From: Synechococcus sp. CBW1107
GTDB taxonomy: Bacteria > Cyanobacteriota > Cyanobacteriia > PCC-6307 > Cyanobiaceae
Length of the DNA: 64,000 nt
Direction of reading: 5' to 3'
Assembly (NCBI RefSeq): GCF_015841355.1
Contig: NZ_CP064908.1
Span: forward strand, 2,976,001-3,040,000
Position 1 is the first letter of the stretch, and every line of letters starts with the position of its first letter. A program made the translations under genes and the position numbers. Below the pieces are notes generated by a model. That model was not told the origin of the DNA, did not search any database, and saw only the letters and a program-made list of their open reading frames with translations. Positions 18,168 through 27,286 of the stretch are shown here, piece by piece.

Positions 18168-19767
18168 GGTAGCGCCCCTCCGAGTGGTGTAACTCAGGAG
18201 GTCCTGTGACCCTCTCCGGAGGGTGAACAGGAGCAGTCAGGGGATGACTGCTTGGAAGCTGATTGCGCAGCTCCATTGATCCATTATGAACCCTGATCGC
18301 TGAATTGGCAACTCAGCGATCGATGTGTTCTGTGTAGATCGAGGTAGAAGCTGGTGCGCTTCAGCTGATGGTTGCAGCCGGCTGGGCGTTCGGATCTGCA
18401 TCGGTGAGCTCCAAGGGCTCTTCTGGCTCTGGGATCTTGGCCATGGTGGCCTCAGAGAAGAAGCGGCGACGCTCCAGCTGCCATTCCTCCTGCTGCTCCA
18501 GCAGCTGGCTGCCCACCAGGCGCACGATCGCTGGATCATTGGGGAAGATGCCGACCACGTTGGTGCGGCGTTTGATCTCCTTGTTGAGGCGCTCGAGCGG
18601 GTTGGTGCTCCAGACCTTGCGCCAGTGCTCCTGGGGGAAGTGCAGGAAGGCCAGCACGTCGTCCCGGGCGGCTTCCATCACGGGCACGGCGCCGGGGAAC
18701 TGCTTGCGCAGCATCTCGGTGACCCGCTGCCAGTGGGCGCGCACCTGATCTGGAGCCTGGATCACGAACACCGCTTTCATGGCAGCGGCCACCATGTCCT
18801 GGCCGGCCTTGGGCACATGGCTCAGCAGGTTGCGCAGGAAGTGCACCCGGCACCTCTGCCAGCTACTGCCCTGGAACATCCGCTTGATCGCTGCCGTCAG
18901 GCCCAGGTGGGCATCCGAGATCACCAGGCGGGTGCCGTCGAGGCCACGCTCCTTGAGTGAGCCCAGGAACTGACGCCAGAAGCCCTCCGCCTCGCTGTCG
19001 CCCACGGCAATGCCGAGAACTTCGCGGTAGCCGAGGGCATTGATGCCGATCGCCACCACCACCGCCCGCGACACCACCTGCATATTTCGGCCCAGGCGGC
19101 CGTGGAGGTAGGTGGCGTCGAGGTAGACGTAGGGAAAGCGGGCATGGTCAAGCGGCCGGCCCAGAAAGGCTTTCACCTGCTCATCGAGCCCCTGGCAGAT
19201 GCGGCTCACCTCCGATTTGGAGATGCCGCTGGCCCCGCCCAGCGCCTCCACCAGGGCGTCGACCTTGCGGGTGGAGATCCCGCCGGTGTAGGCCTCCATC
19301 ACCACGGCGTAGAGCGCCTTGTCCACCCGGCGGCGTGGCTCCAGCCAGCTGGGAAAGAAGCTGCCCTGCCGCAACCTGGGAATGGCCAGGCTGAGGTCGC
19401 CCACCTGGGTGGTGAGCAGCCGCTCCCGGTAGCCGTTGCGATGGGTGGAGCGCTGATCGGGGCAGCGCTCATGGAGTTGAGCGCCCGTGAGGGCAGAAAC
19501 CTCGGCTTCCAGCAGGTCCTGGAAACCCCGGCGCACGATCTCTGGGATCAGGGCGCCAGCGGTGGTGCCCTCCATGAGCTGGCTCAGCTCGGAGGCGCCA
19601 CTATGGGTGAGGGTCATGGTCTGTGTTCGGTTTGGTGGTAGTTCTCCGAACAGGGTCACAGACCGGCCCACCCATTGCCACAGCTGAAATCTGAGGGAGG
19701 TGAGCCGTCAGCCCCGGCTACGCCGGGGCTGATCCTCCTGAGTTACACCACTTGCTGGGACGCCGCT
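18168..19767 (-). mobile_element. IS256-family element copy B, intact
   Basis: Exactly 1600 bp with both tips and an 8-bp duplication, GTATCGAA. Inserted in the diiron oxygenase gene in the same orientation as that gene, so read-through of the host transcript enters the transposase in sense. Confidence 0.97.
18361..19671 (-). CDS. IS256-family (mutator-type) transposase
   Basis: The 436-aa DDE transposase of the element. The N-terminal region has THRNGYRERLL near residue 76 and a GDLSLAIPRLRQGSFFPS block. Catalytic residues are Asp185 in YVYLDATY, Asp253 in VISDAHLGL and Glu360 in STNPLERLNKEIKRR. CRVHFLRNLL near residue 275 is a mutator-family hallmark. The ATG at 19671 lies inside the AGCCCCGGC hairpin-proximal leader; the internal ATG 18 codons later (MTLTHSG) matches the usual family start better and gives 418 aa. 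Neither has a clear ribosome binding site. The C-terminal 25 residues are acidic and Pro-rich. Confidence 0.96.
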   Translation of the reverse strand: MGRSVTLFGELPPNRTQTMTLTHSGASELSQLMEGTTAGALIPEIVRRGFQDLLEAEVSALTGAQLHERCPDQRSTHRNGYRERLLTTQVGDLSLAIPRLRQGSFFPSWLEPRRRVDKALYAVVMEAYTGGISTRKVDALVEALGGASGISKSEVSRICQGLDEQVKAFLGRPLDHARFPYVYLDATYLHGRLGRNMQVVSRAVVVAIGINALGYREVLGIAVGDSEAEGFWRQFLGSLKERGLDGTRLVISDAHLGLTAAIKRMFQGSSWQRCRVHFLRNLLSHVPKAGQDMVAAAMKAVFVIQAPDQVRAHWQRVTEMLRKQFPGAVPVMEAARDDVLAFLHFPQEHWRKVWSTNPLERLNKEIKRRTNVVGIFPNDPAIVRLVGSQLLEQQEEWQLERRRFFSEATMAKIPEPEEPLELTDADPNAQPAATIS

Positions 19768-20541
19768 GTATCGAACCAACAACCACAGCCCTCCAAGGCC
19801 AAGGTCCTGAACCTGCTGCGCTGACAGGAAGCTGGATGCTTCTCCGATCAGAAAATTCAGCACCCGAAAGCGCCAGGCGCGTCCTTTGGCCTTCATCTCC
19901 GCCAGAAGCCGTGTCAGCCCATCTTTTTCCCGGAGAAGTGAGAGCACATGCTGATAGTCGCCAGGAAGGCGAGCGCTGTCATTGATTGCCTCCCAATCGT
20001 CAAGATCAAAGAAGGCAGCTTCCCCCCTGAAGAAGCCCGGGCACTCGAAAGTGTCCTTCGCTCCAGTTTCACGGCAGATCATGCTGTGAATCGTTCTGAA
20101 CGTCCAGATATGATCCATCTCCTCACTTGTCTCCTGGTGGAGAATCATGTAGTCATCGGAGAAGGGCAGGAAATACTTCTGCGCCGCCGTCATGTTGGAA
20201 ATGAGTGTCTGACATTCGCTGTTGGCGACCAGTTTGTAAAAGTTGGCGAAGAGGCAAGCTGAAAGTATCGCCAATTGTCGCCTGCTCAACGATTGAAGAT
20301 AGCTGCAGCGGCGCAGGGGCAGCGGCATCATGTCGGGGTGGGCATAGAGCCTGTCTCCCTTGATCCCCTGATGGTTCAAAGCGATACCAAGATGCTTCAG
20401 TTCCAGCGGTTGAGAATGAGCAGCCTGAAAGAGTCGATTCTGGACAGAGGCAAGCTTTCGATCAAGTACGATATAAGGATTCGGCGTCGGCTTCACTGTC
20501 GGCGAAAGAGTCATGTCTGGAAAACCTCTGTCTTCCATCAT

Positions 20542-21226
20542 GTTAGAGGGTCAAGTGCGATTCCACATCCAGCTTCGTATGCAACATTGCGAAATCATGG
20601 ATGTTATGTGGCCGTAGAACTCAAGGGTGAGATCAGCCAGCCATTTGATCCATGGCCGGTCCCCTAGGCGACACTCCGGCAGAGGGGCAAAACCAGTGCC
20701 CGATCTGGAGACTGCATCGGGGCCCGCGTATCAGCCCCACAGCTGACCGATGACCTGGCACACGACGTCTTGGCCTGCATGGGAGCATGCGTCGGAAACG
20801 CCCCCGGGTGCACGTTCGCTGTCACTGATGACCAGCCAGACGTCGTGCGTGGTGGAGCTTGGCCTACAGTCTCCTTAAGGTTGAGACCCAGGAGAGGATG
20901 GCCCACCAAGGGGCCACCAGGGGGCTCTGCTGCTACCGATCAACCCCCCGACTGAAGTCTCAACCATCAATCGGATGGTTGACGGCCTGTCCTCACCATC
21001 CCGGGCAGAAGGGAAGCACTTGTGCTGTCACCACCAAGAACCCCTGTCCAGTTTACTCATTGGTGAGGCACCAGACCATCTCGCTGGAGGGCCCTGCCGT
21101 CCTCACGCCAGATCGATGGCCCTGACGACTGTCGGGATCTCCACCTCGACCCTGATGGACTCCACCACCACCCCCTCTGCGGAGTGCCTCTGCTGACCAC
21201 CTGGTGACTCCACAAACCAGTGGTGT
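20542..21226. other. Intergenic region without recognisable gene
   Basis: This 685-bp stretch separates two broken genes that are read on the same (reverse) strand. Short frames on both strands lack family character. It should contain the promoter of the diiron oxygenase gene in about 20542-20640, where the sequence is relatively AT-rich. Confidence 0.4.
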
Positions 21227-21581
21227 TCAGGACACGCCGTTGGCTTTGAACCAGCCCTGAAGTCGACTCCAGCCGTCCGCAGCAGTTTCCGGCCGGTAAC
21301 TGGGGCGGTAGTCGGCATGGAAACCATGGGGAGCCTCCGGATAGATGACGATCTCACTGCGACCTCCTGCCGCCTTGAGGGCTGCCTGCATCCGCTCCGC
21401 CGTCTCCAGCGGGATGCTGTCATCCTTGCCGCCGTACAACCCCAGCACAGGGGCCTTGATCCTCGCCACCAGGTCCAGGGGATAGGAGGGCTGCTGGGGG
21501 GTGCTCACTCCAGCTAACCGCCCATACCAGGCCACTCCGGCTTTAGCGGCGTCCCAGCAAGTGGTGTAACTCAGGAGGATC

Positions 21582-21602
21582 AGCCCCGGCGTAGCCGGGG
21601 CT
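21582..21602 (+). terminator. Perfect 9-bp hairpin upstream of IS256 transposase
   Basis: AGCCCCGGC, a GTA loop and GCCGGGGCT form a perfect GC-rich stem-loop 37 bases inside the left tip, ahead of the transposase start. There is no T-run. It is present in every full copy. Such a hairpin could stop or hide read-through transcripts entering from the host gene and so hold transposase expression low; this role is inference. Confidence 0.55.
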
Positions 21603-21640
21603 GACGGCTCACCTCCCTCAGATTTCAGCTGTGGCAATGG

Positions 21641-22951
21641 GTGGGCCGGTCTGTGACCCTGTTCGGAGAACTACCACCAAACCGAACACAGACCATGACC
21701 CTCACCCATAGTGGCGCCTCCGAGCTGAGCCAGCTCATGGAGGGCACCACCGCTGGCGCCCTGATCCCAGAGATCGTGCGCCGGGGTTTCCAGGACCTGC
21801 TGGAAGCCGAGGTTTCTGCCCTCACGGGCGCTCAACTCCATGAGCGCTGCCCCGATCAGCGCTCCACCCATCGCAACGGCTACCGGGAGCGGCTGCTCAC
21901 CACCCAGGTGGGCGACCTCAGCCTGGCCATTCCCAGGTTGCGGCAGGGCAGCTTCTTTCCCAGCTGGCTGGAGCCACGCCGCCGGGTGGACAAGGCGCTC
22001 TACGCCGTGGTGATGGAGGCCTACACCGGCGGGATCTCCACCCGCAAGGTCGACGCCCTGGTGGAGGCGCTGGGCGGGGCCAGCGGCATCTCCAAATCGG
22101 AGGTGAGCCGCATCTGCCAGGGGCTCGATGAGCAGGTGAAAGCCTTTCTGGGCCGGCCGCTTGACCATGCCCGCTTTCCCTACGTCTACCTCGACGCCAC
22201 CTACCTCCACGGCCGCCTGGGCCGAAATATGCAGGTGGTGTCGCGGGCGGTGGTGGTGGCGATCGGCATCAATGCCCTCGGCTACCGCGAAGTTCTCGGC
22301 ATTGCCGTGGGCGACAGCGAGGCGGAGGGCTTCTGGCGTCAGTTCCTGGGCTCACTCAAGGAGCGTGGCCTCGACGGCACCCGCCTGGTGATCTCGGATG
22401 CCCACCTGGGCCTGACGGCAGCGATCAAGCGGATGTTCCAGGGCAGTAGCTGGCAGAGGTGCCGGGTGCACTTCCTGCGCAACCTGCTGAGCCATGTGCC
22501 CAAGGCCGGCCAGGACATGGTGGCCGCTGCCATGAAAGCGGTGTTCGTGATCCAGGCTCCAGATCAGGTGCGCGCCCACTGGCAGCGGGTCACCGAGATG
22601 CTGCGCAAGCAGTTCCCCGGCGCCGTGCCCGTGATGGAAGCCGCCCGGGACGACGTGCTGGCCTTCCTGCACTTCCCCCAGGAGCACTGGCGCAAGGTCT
22701 GGAGCACCAACCCGCTCGAGCGCCTCAACAAGGAGATCAAACGCCGCACCAACGTGGTCGGCATCTTCCCCAATGATCCAGCGATCGTGCGCCTGGTGGG
22801 CAGCCAGCTGCTGGAGCAGCAGGAGGAATGGCAGCTGGAGCGTCGCCGCTTCTTCTCTGAGGCCACCATGGCCAAGATCCCAGAGCCAGAAGAGCCCTTG
22901 GAGCTCACCGATGCAGATCCGAACGCCCAGCCGGCTGCAACCATCAGCTGA
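21641..22951 (+). CDS. IS256-family transposase (copy C)
   Basis: The translation is identical to that of copy B, with Asp185, Asp253 and Glu360 intact and full length 436 aa (418 from the internal ATG at 21695). Nothing distinguishes it from the other intact copies. Confidence 0.96.
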   Translation: MGRSVTLFGELPPNRTQTMTLTHSGASELSQLMEGTTAGALIPEIVRRGFQDLLEAEVSALTGAQLHERCPDQRSTHRNGYRERLLTTQVGDLSLAIPRLRQGSFFPSWLEPRRRVDKALYAVVMEAYTGGISTRKVDALVEALGGASGISKSEVSRICQGLDEQVKAFLGRPLDHARFPYVYLDATYLHGRLGRNMQVVSRAVVVAIGINALGYREVLGIAVGDSEAEGFWRQFLGSLKERGLDGTRLVISDAHLGLTAAIKRMFQGSSWQRCRVHFLRNLLSHVPKAGQDMVAAAMKAVFVIQAPDQVRAHWQRVTEMLRKQFPGAVPVMEAARDDVLAFLHFPQEHWRKVWSTNPLERLNKEIKRRTNVVGIFPNDPAIVRLVGSQLLEQQEEWQLERRRFFSEATMAKIPEPEEPLELTDADPNAQPAATIS

Positions 22952-22990
22952 AGCGCACCAGCTTCTACCTCGATCTACACAGAACACATC

Positions 22991-23017
22991 GATCGCTGAG
23001 TTGCCAATTCAGCGATC
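22991..23017 (+). terminator. Hairpin after IS256 transposase
   Basis: GATCGCTGA and TCAGCGATC form a perfect 9-bp stem with a 9-base loop, 40 bases after the transposase stop. No T-run follows, so it is at best a weak terminator or a transcript-stabilising structure. A second short stem, ACCCTC/GAGGGT, lies closer to the right tip. Confidence 0.4.
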
Positions 23018-23695
23018 AGGGTTCATAATGGATCAATGGAGCTGCGCAATCAGCTTCCAAGCAGTCATCCCCTGACTGCTCCTGTTCACCCTCCGGAGAG
23101 GGTCACAGGACCTCCTGAGTTACACCACTCGGAGGGGCGCTACCCCGGCTTTCAGGTTCGGGTTGTGGGCGGCATAGAGCCAGGTGATCCGTCCACCCCA
23201 GCAGAACCCGGTGATCCCAAGTCTCCTGCTGTCTCCTCCCCCCTCTCGCCCAGCCCAGGCAACGGTGGCATCGAGATCGTTCATCACCTGGGCATCGGGC
23301 ACCTTGGCCACCACAGGCCGGATCGAAGCGATATCAGGCAGCTTGGTGACATCGCCCTGCCGCTCGAACAGGCTCGGGGCGATGGCCAGATAGCCGAGGC
23401 GCGCCAATCGCCGGCACACATCCTGGATGTAGGCATGCACCCCGAAGATCTCCTGCACCACCAGCACCACGGCCAGGTTCGTGCCCGTGGCAGGTCTGGC
23501 GCGGTAGGCAGGGATCGTGCCTCCGTCCACTGGAATGCTTACGAAGCCTGCGGTCAGTCCACCTGAATCTGTGGTGATCGTGGCCGCTGAGATCGGACGG
23601 GCAGCCACAGCAAAACAAGCGGCGAGGGTGCCCAGCAGCAGCTCCCGGCGGCGGATGCCCTGCGGGGCTGCTGAATCGGATGGGGTCGAAGCCAT

Positions 23696-24582
23696 GTGGA
23701 GGGGATGCCATGTCACTCAGGCCGCCATTCTGTTGCCTTTGTCGAATGGGTTTCGCCAGCACGGCCCTACTCTCCCCCTCGCCAGCCAGTGCTCTTCTGA
23801 AGGCAGGCACCGTCATTCCCGATCGAGCCAAAGCTGCCTCCACCACTTGCTGCGTAGAGCTGGGCCGGGTGGCGGCACAAACCGCGGACGGCAAGTACCA
23901 AGGATGGCGCCGCTCCACGCTCCTGGCCGCATAGGTGGCGATGGTCGACTTGATTCCGGAAATGGATTCCATAAGCTCTCGTGGTAACCAGCAGAAGCGG
24001 CTGCTTCTGGCTCAGGGTGATCCAGAACTCTTCGAGTCCCACACGACGATCGGATGGATCCGCCCATCCACCATCCTGTGCTTGGAGGATCTTCTGGTCC
24101 TGCTGCTGGAGTCATTGGATCCGTTCTTGGACTGAACTCAGGATGTCCCTCCGACTGATGGATTTCCTTCCTCGAAGACCGGGTCTCAGCAGCCGAGCAG
24201 CTACCGCAGGACCTGATGGCTCAAGGCCATCGCTGGAAATTCTGCGTACCTGCACCTGAGGAGAGAGGGTGGAGGTCTCCATGTCCCCATGGCGCCTGAA
24301 GTTGTAGCGCTCCACCTGCAGGATCAGTGTTGGAGTCTGTGGATCAAAAGCAGGTCCTGGGCACGCAGCCACAGGGCTTGCCGGGTGGATGGAAGGGATA
24401 GACCCAGCGAAGGCGAGGAGTCGCAACCTGCGCCATCAGCACCACGCTGGGTCTACTTCTTCTGATTCAAGCGTAGTTTTAACTTACACATTACCATAAA
24501 ATATATCCACGCTTTTTCAGGCCTCAAGAATAGGTAAAGAAGATACTGATTTCCTCATTAGGAACCTAAATAATTTTTTTTC
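23696..24582. other. Long intergenic region with a composition boundary
   Basis: This 887-bp stretch runs from GC-rich backbone to AT-rich sequence; the change is sharp at about 24470. A reverse frame at 24426-24112 begins with a signal-like MRLLAFAGSIPSIHPASPVAAC and contains TPTLILQVERYNF, which might be a small decayed secreted protein, but I do not trust it. No IS end or RNA gene was recognised at the boundary. Confidence 0.4.
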
Positions 24583-26151
24583 CTAGCTAATAGATTTTTC
24601 TTTTACAGTCCTGGCATTGGCAGTCGGCGCGAAGAGTATGTCGCCAGTTACAGAGTAAGCCGCTTGATCGGCAGGGTTATTGCTCGAGAGTACATCTTTT
24701 GGGCGTTCACCCACAAGCGTGATTGTGCCTACATTATTTGGGTTAGAAGCACCATAGGGTGAAGCGTCAATCTGGCCAGATGAATTTGCATTTATTACTG
24801 TATTGCCCTGTACATCGGCGAAGATTGAGCCACCATCGTTGGGTCGAATGCCGCTTTGAGTTTTTAATTGAATACCAGTACCTTCCGATTGAAGAATAAG
24901 ATTATCATAGAGTGCAACCCTAATGAGAGAGTCTGCGTAAGACAGAATTTTGATGCCTTCGGCAGCCTGATTGCTTTGAACTGGATTACTCGCAAGTGTT
25001 GAAACCGTATTATTCGATACCAGCGCTTGGCTCACCACTGCATCAACACCAGCTATTAAGTAAATTCCATCTGCATCATTGCCATACGTAGTCACCTCAT
25101 TGCCGCTTATTTCGAGTTTACCAAAACTACCATTCCTGAGAGCGTTAACATAAATCCCATCTGACTCCAAGTTGTATTGGTTGCGAGAGTCACTGCCTAC
25201 GTCACCAGTCGTCAAGACGATGTTGTTATTGACGGTTGCTTGGCCAATAGATGCTCCATCAAGGCTGCTTAGATAAATCCCTTCGGAGAGAGGACCCGAT
25301 GTAATAATGTCATTGTCATTAATGATTGTGGCACCAATTGAACCCGTCTTCGAGGCCAAAATGCGAATCCCATGTGACAAGAAAGCTCCATCAGTACTGA
25401 CCTTATTCCCAGATATGTCGAGTTTGGCGAGATAACCATTGGAAACGACCACTTCAACACCAGCTGTTTGCGCACCGTTGACTTCAATCATATTATCGAT
25501 TATCTTGAGATCGCTGATCGAGGAGGTATTGGCTCGGCTCTCTGTCACAAGAATTCCGCGGTTGCTATCTCCAGTCACAGAAATGTTGTTACCTGAGATA
25601 GTATTGGTACTAGCACCTTCTAAAAAAATACCAGAACCACCATTGCCACTGATGACATTAGAAAAAGAACTATCATAACTTAGCCCTGTAATGGGATCCA
25701 TGAAAGCACCAATCATATTGTCTTGTGAGTTGGCCGTAATTAGTATCCCATTACCTGAATTGCCACTGTCGGTGACACCATCCAGCATCAGACCAATATA
25801 GTTGCTCTGAATCGTTATATTATTTGCATCAAGTGTAAGGCCGTTGCCACCAGCATCCATAATGGCAAATCCACTAATACTTGACCCTGCAGCATTCCCG
25901 CCACGGAAAGTTAGTCCACTTTCCCCATTGAAATCAATGCCAATGCTGGGCTCGCTCGTGTCTTGAATCAATCCACTGATCGATACCCGATCAGTAATCA
26001 CAGGGAGACTATCTAAAAGACTGATTGTTCCTCCAGCCAAGGCGGAGTCGAATCGGATTGAGTCAAATCCAGCCGTACTATTAGCATTACTAATTGCCCA
26101 CCTGAGACTGCCGACTCCTGAATCATCCAGATTGGTAACAAAGAACTCCAT
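24583..26151 (-). CDS. Right-handed parallel beta-helix repeat protein, leaderless
   Basis: This 522-aa protein is Asn/Ser/Gly-rich and starts directly with MEFFVTNLDDSGVGSLRWAI, the opening of many beta-helix and autotransporter-like adhesin repeats. From about residue 85 on, short rungs recur (SGNGILI, GNNISVTGDSNRGILVTES, SGNKVSTDGAFLSHGIRI, NNTVSTLASNP), as in PbH1/pectate-lyase-like folds. No signal peptide or membrane anchor is visible; leaderless beta-helix proteins are often type I secretion cargo. The gene is AT-rich compared with the backbone, suggesting transfer. IS256-D begins 97 bases upstream of its ATG and may have removed its original promoter. Adhesin or polysaccharide-binding roles are plausible but unproven. 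Confidence 0.7.
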   Translation of the reverse strand: MEFFVTNLDDSGVGSLRWAISNANSTAGFDSIRFDSALAGGTISLLDSLPVITDRVSISGLIQDTSEPSIGIDFNGESGLTFRGGNAAGSSISGFAIMDAGGNGLTLDANNITIQSNYIGLMLDGVTDSGNSGNGILITANSQDNMIGAFMDPITGLSYDSSFSNVISGNGGSGIFLEGASTNTISGNNISVTGDSNRGILVTESRANTSSISDLKIIDNMIEVNGAQTAGVEVVVSNGYLAKLDISGNKVSTDGAFLSHGIRILASKTGSIGATIINDNDIITSGPLSEGIYLSSLDGASIGQATVNNNIVLTTGDVGSDSRNQYNLESDGIYVNALRNGSFGKLEISGNEVTTYGNDADGIYLIAGVDAVVSQALVSNNTVSTLASNPVQSNQAAEGIKILSYADSLIRVALYDNLILQSEGTGIQLKTQSGIRPNDGGSIFADVQGNTVINANSSGQIDASPYGASNPNNVGTITLVGERPKDVLSSNNPADQAAYSVTGDILFAPTANARTVKEKSIS

Positions 26152-26344
26152 TTTACGGTGCTTGCACTCCCTCTATTCATAATTACACGTTGATGACAAG
26201 TGACGCAAGCCTGGGGGAAGTTGTCAATGTTCTTCATTAGTTGCAGAAAGCGGCGTCCCAGCAAGTGGTGTAACTCAGGAGGATCAGCCCCGGCGTAGCC
26301 GGGGCTGACGGCTCACCTCCCTCAGATTTCAGCTGTGGCAATGG

Positions 26345-27286
26345 GTGGGCCGGTCTGTGACCCTGTTCGGAGAACTACCACCAAACCGAACACAGACCAT
26401 GACCCTCACCCATAGTGGCGCCTCCGAGCTGAGCCAGCTCATGGAGGGCACCACCGCTGGCGCCCTGATCCCAGAGATCGTGCGCCGGGGTTTCCAGGAC
26501 CTGCTGGAAGCCGAGGTTTCTGCCCTCACGGGCGCTCAACTCCATGAGCGCTGCCCCGATCAGCGCTCCACCCATCGCAACGGCTACCGGGAGCGGCTGC
26601 TCACCACCCAGGTGGGCGACCTCAGCCTGGCCATTCCCAGGTTGCGGCAGGGCAGCTTCTTTCCCAGCTGGCTGGAGCCACGCCGCCGGGTGGACAAGGC
26701 GCTCTACGCCGTGGTGATGGAGGCCTACACCGGCGGGATCTCCACCCGCAAGGTCGACGCCCTGGTGGAGGCGCTGGGCGGGGCCAGCGGCATCTCCAAA
26801 TCGGAGGTGAGCCGCATCTGCCAGGGGCTCGATGAGCAGGTGAAAGCCTTTCTGGGCCGGCCGCTTGACCATGCCCGCTTTCCCTACGTCTACCTCGACG
26901 CCACCTACCTCCACGGCCGCCTGGGCCGAAATATGCAGGTGGTGTCGCGGGCGGTGGTGGTGGCGATCGGCATCAATGCCCTCGGCTACCGCGAAGTTCT
27001 CGGCATTGCCGTGGGCGACAGCGAGGCGGAGGGCTTCTGGCGTCAGTTCCTGGGCTCACTCAAGGAGCGTGGCCTCGACGGCACCCGCCTGGTGATCTCG
27101 GATGCCCACCTGGGCCTGACGGCAGCGATCAAGCGGATGTTCCAGGGCAGTAGCTGGCAGAGGTGCCGGGTGCACTTCCTGCGCAACCTGCTGAGCCATG
27201 TGCCCAAGGCCGGCCAGGACATGGTGGCCGCTGCCATGAAAGCGGTGTTCGTGATCCAGGCTCCAGATCAGGTGCGCGCCCGGTAG
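26345..27286 (+). pseudogene. Truncated IS256 transposase (copy D)
   Basis: Residues 1-312 are intact and then the frame runs into the tip of copy E and stops at a TAG formed there. Asp185 and Asp253 remain but Glu360 is lost, so it cannot catalyse transposition. It might still bind element ends and act as a dominant-negative inhibitor; that is inference. Confidence 0.92.

Larger units (their letters stand above)
17569..20541 (-). pseudogene. Ferritin-like diiron oxygenase (AurF-like), split by IS256-B
   Basis: The 5' part is 20541 down to 19768 and the 3' part 18159 down to 17569, both reverse strand. GTATCGAA is duplicated at 18160-18167 and 19768-19775. Removing the element and one copy restores 454 codons in frame, reading LLVRYISNVDL across the joint. 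Metal-ligand-like motifs are visible: EEMDHIWTF (ExxxH) in the 5' part and HDEARHY (ExxH) in the 3' part, with further Glu/His in the helices between them. This matches the EExxH pairs of diiron N-oxygenases such as AurF/CmlI. The substrate is unknown. As it stands the gene is broken and should be inactive. Confidence 0.7.
21545..23144 (+). mobile_element. IS256-family element copy C, intact
   Basis: 1600 bp, 8-bp duplication CCGGCTTT. It lies opposite in orientation to the dienelactone hydrolase gene it splits. It serves here as the coordinate reference for the family copies. Confidence 0.97.
21227..23695 (-). pseudogene. Tat-type dienelactone hydrolase family protein, split by IS256-C
   Basis: The 5' part is 23695 down to 23145 and the 3' part 21536 down to 21227. 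The target duplication CCGGCTTT lies at 21537-21544 and 23145-23152. Rejoining gives 286 aa in frame ([13 protein letters not shown]). An N-terminal RRRELLLG followed by a hydrophobic core and AxA-like site indicates a twin-arginine or Sec signal. The hydrolase triad is visible: Cys in GFCWGGR, Asp in YGGKDDSIP and His in [23 protein letters not shown] is the family's conserved Glu loop. The fold hydrolyses lactones or esters; the physiological substrate is unknown. A GTG at 23716 would add seven residues. Broken as it stands. Confidence 0.88.

Noticed and set aside
24112-24426. 104-codon reverse frame with a signal-like start
   Set aside because: Low-complexity, isolated, at the composition boundary; kept only as a remark in the intergenic entry.
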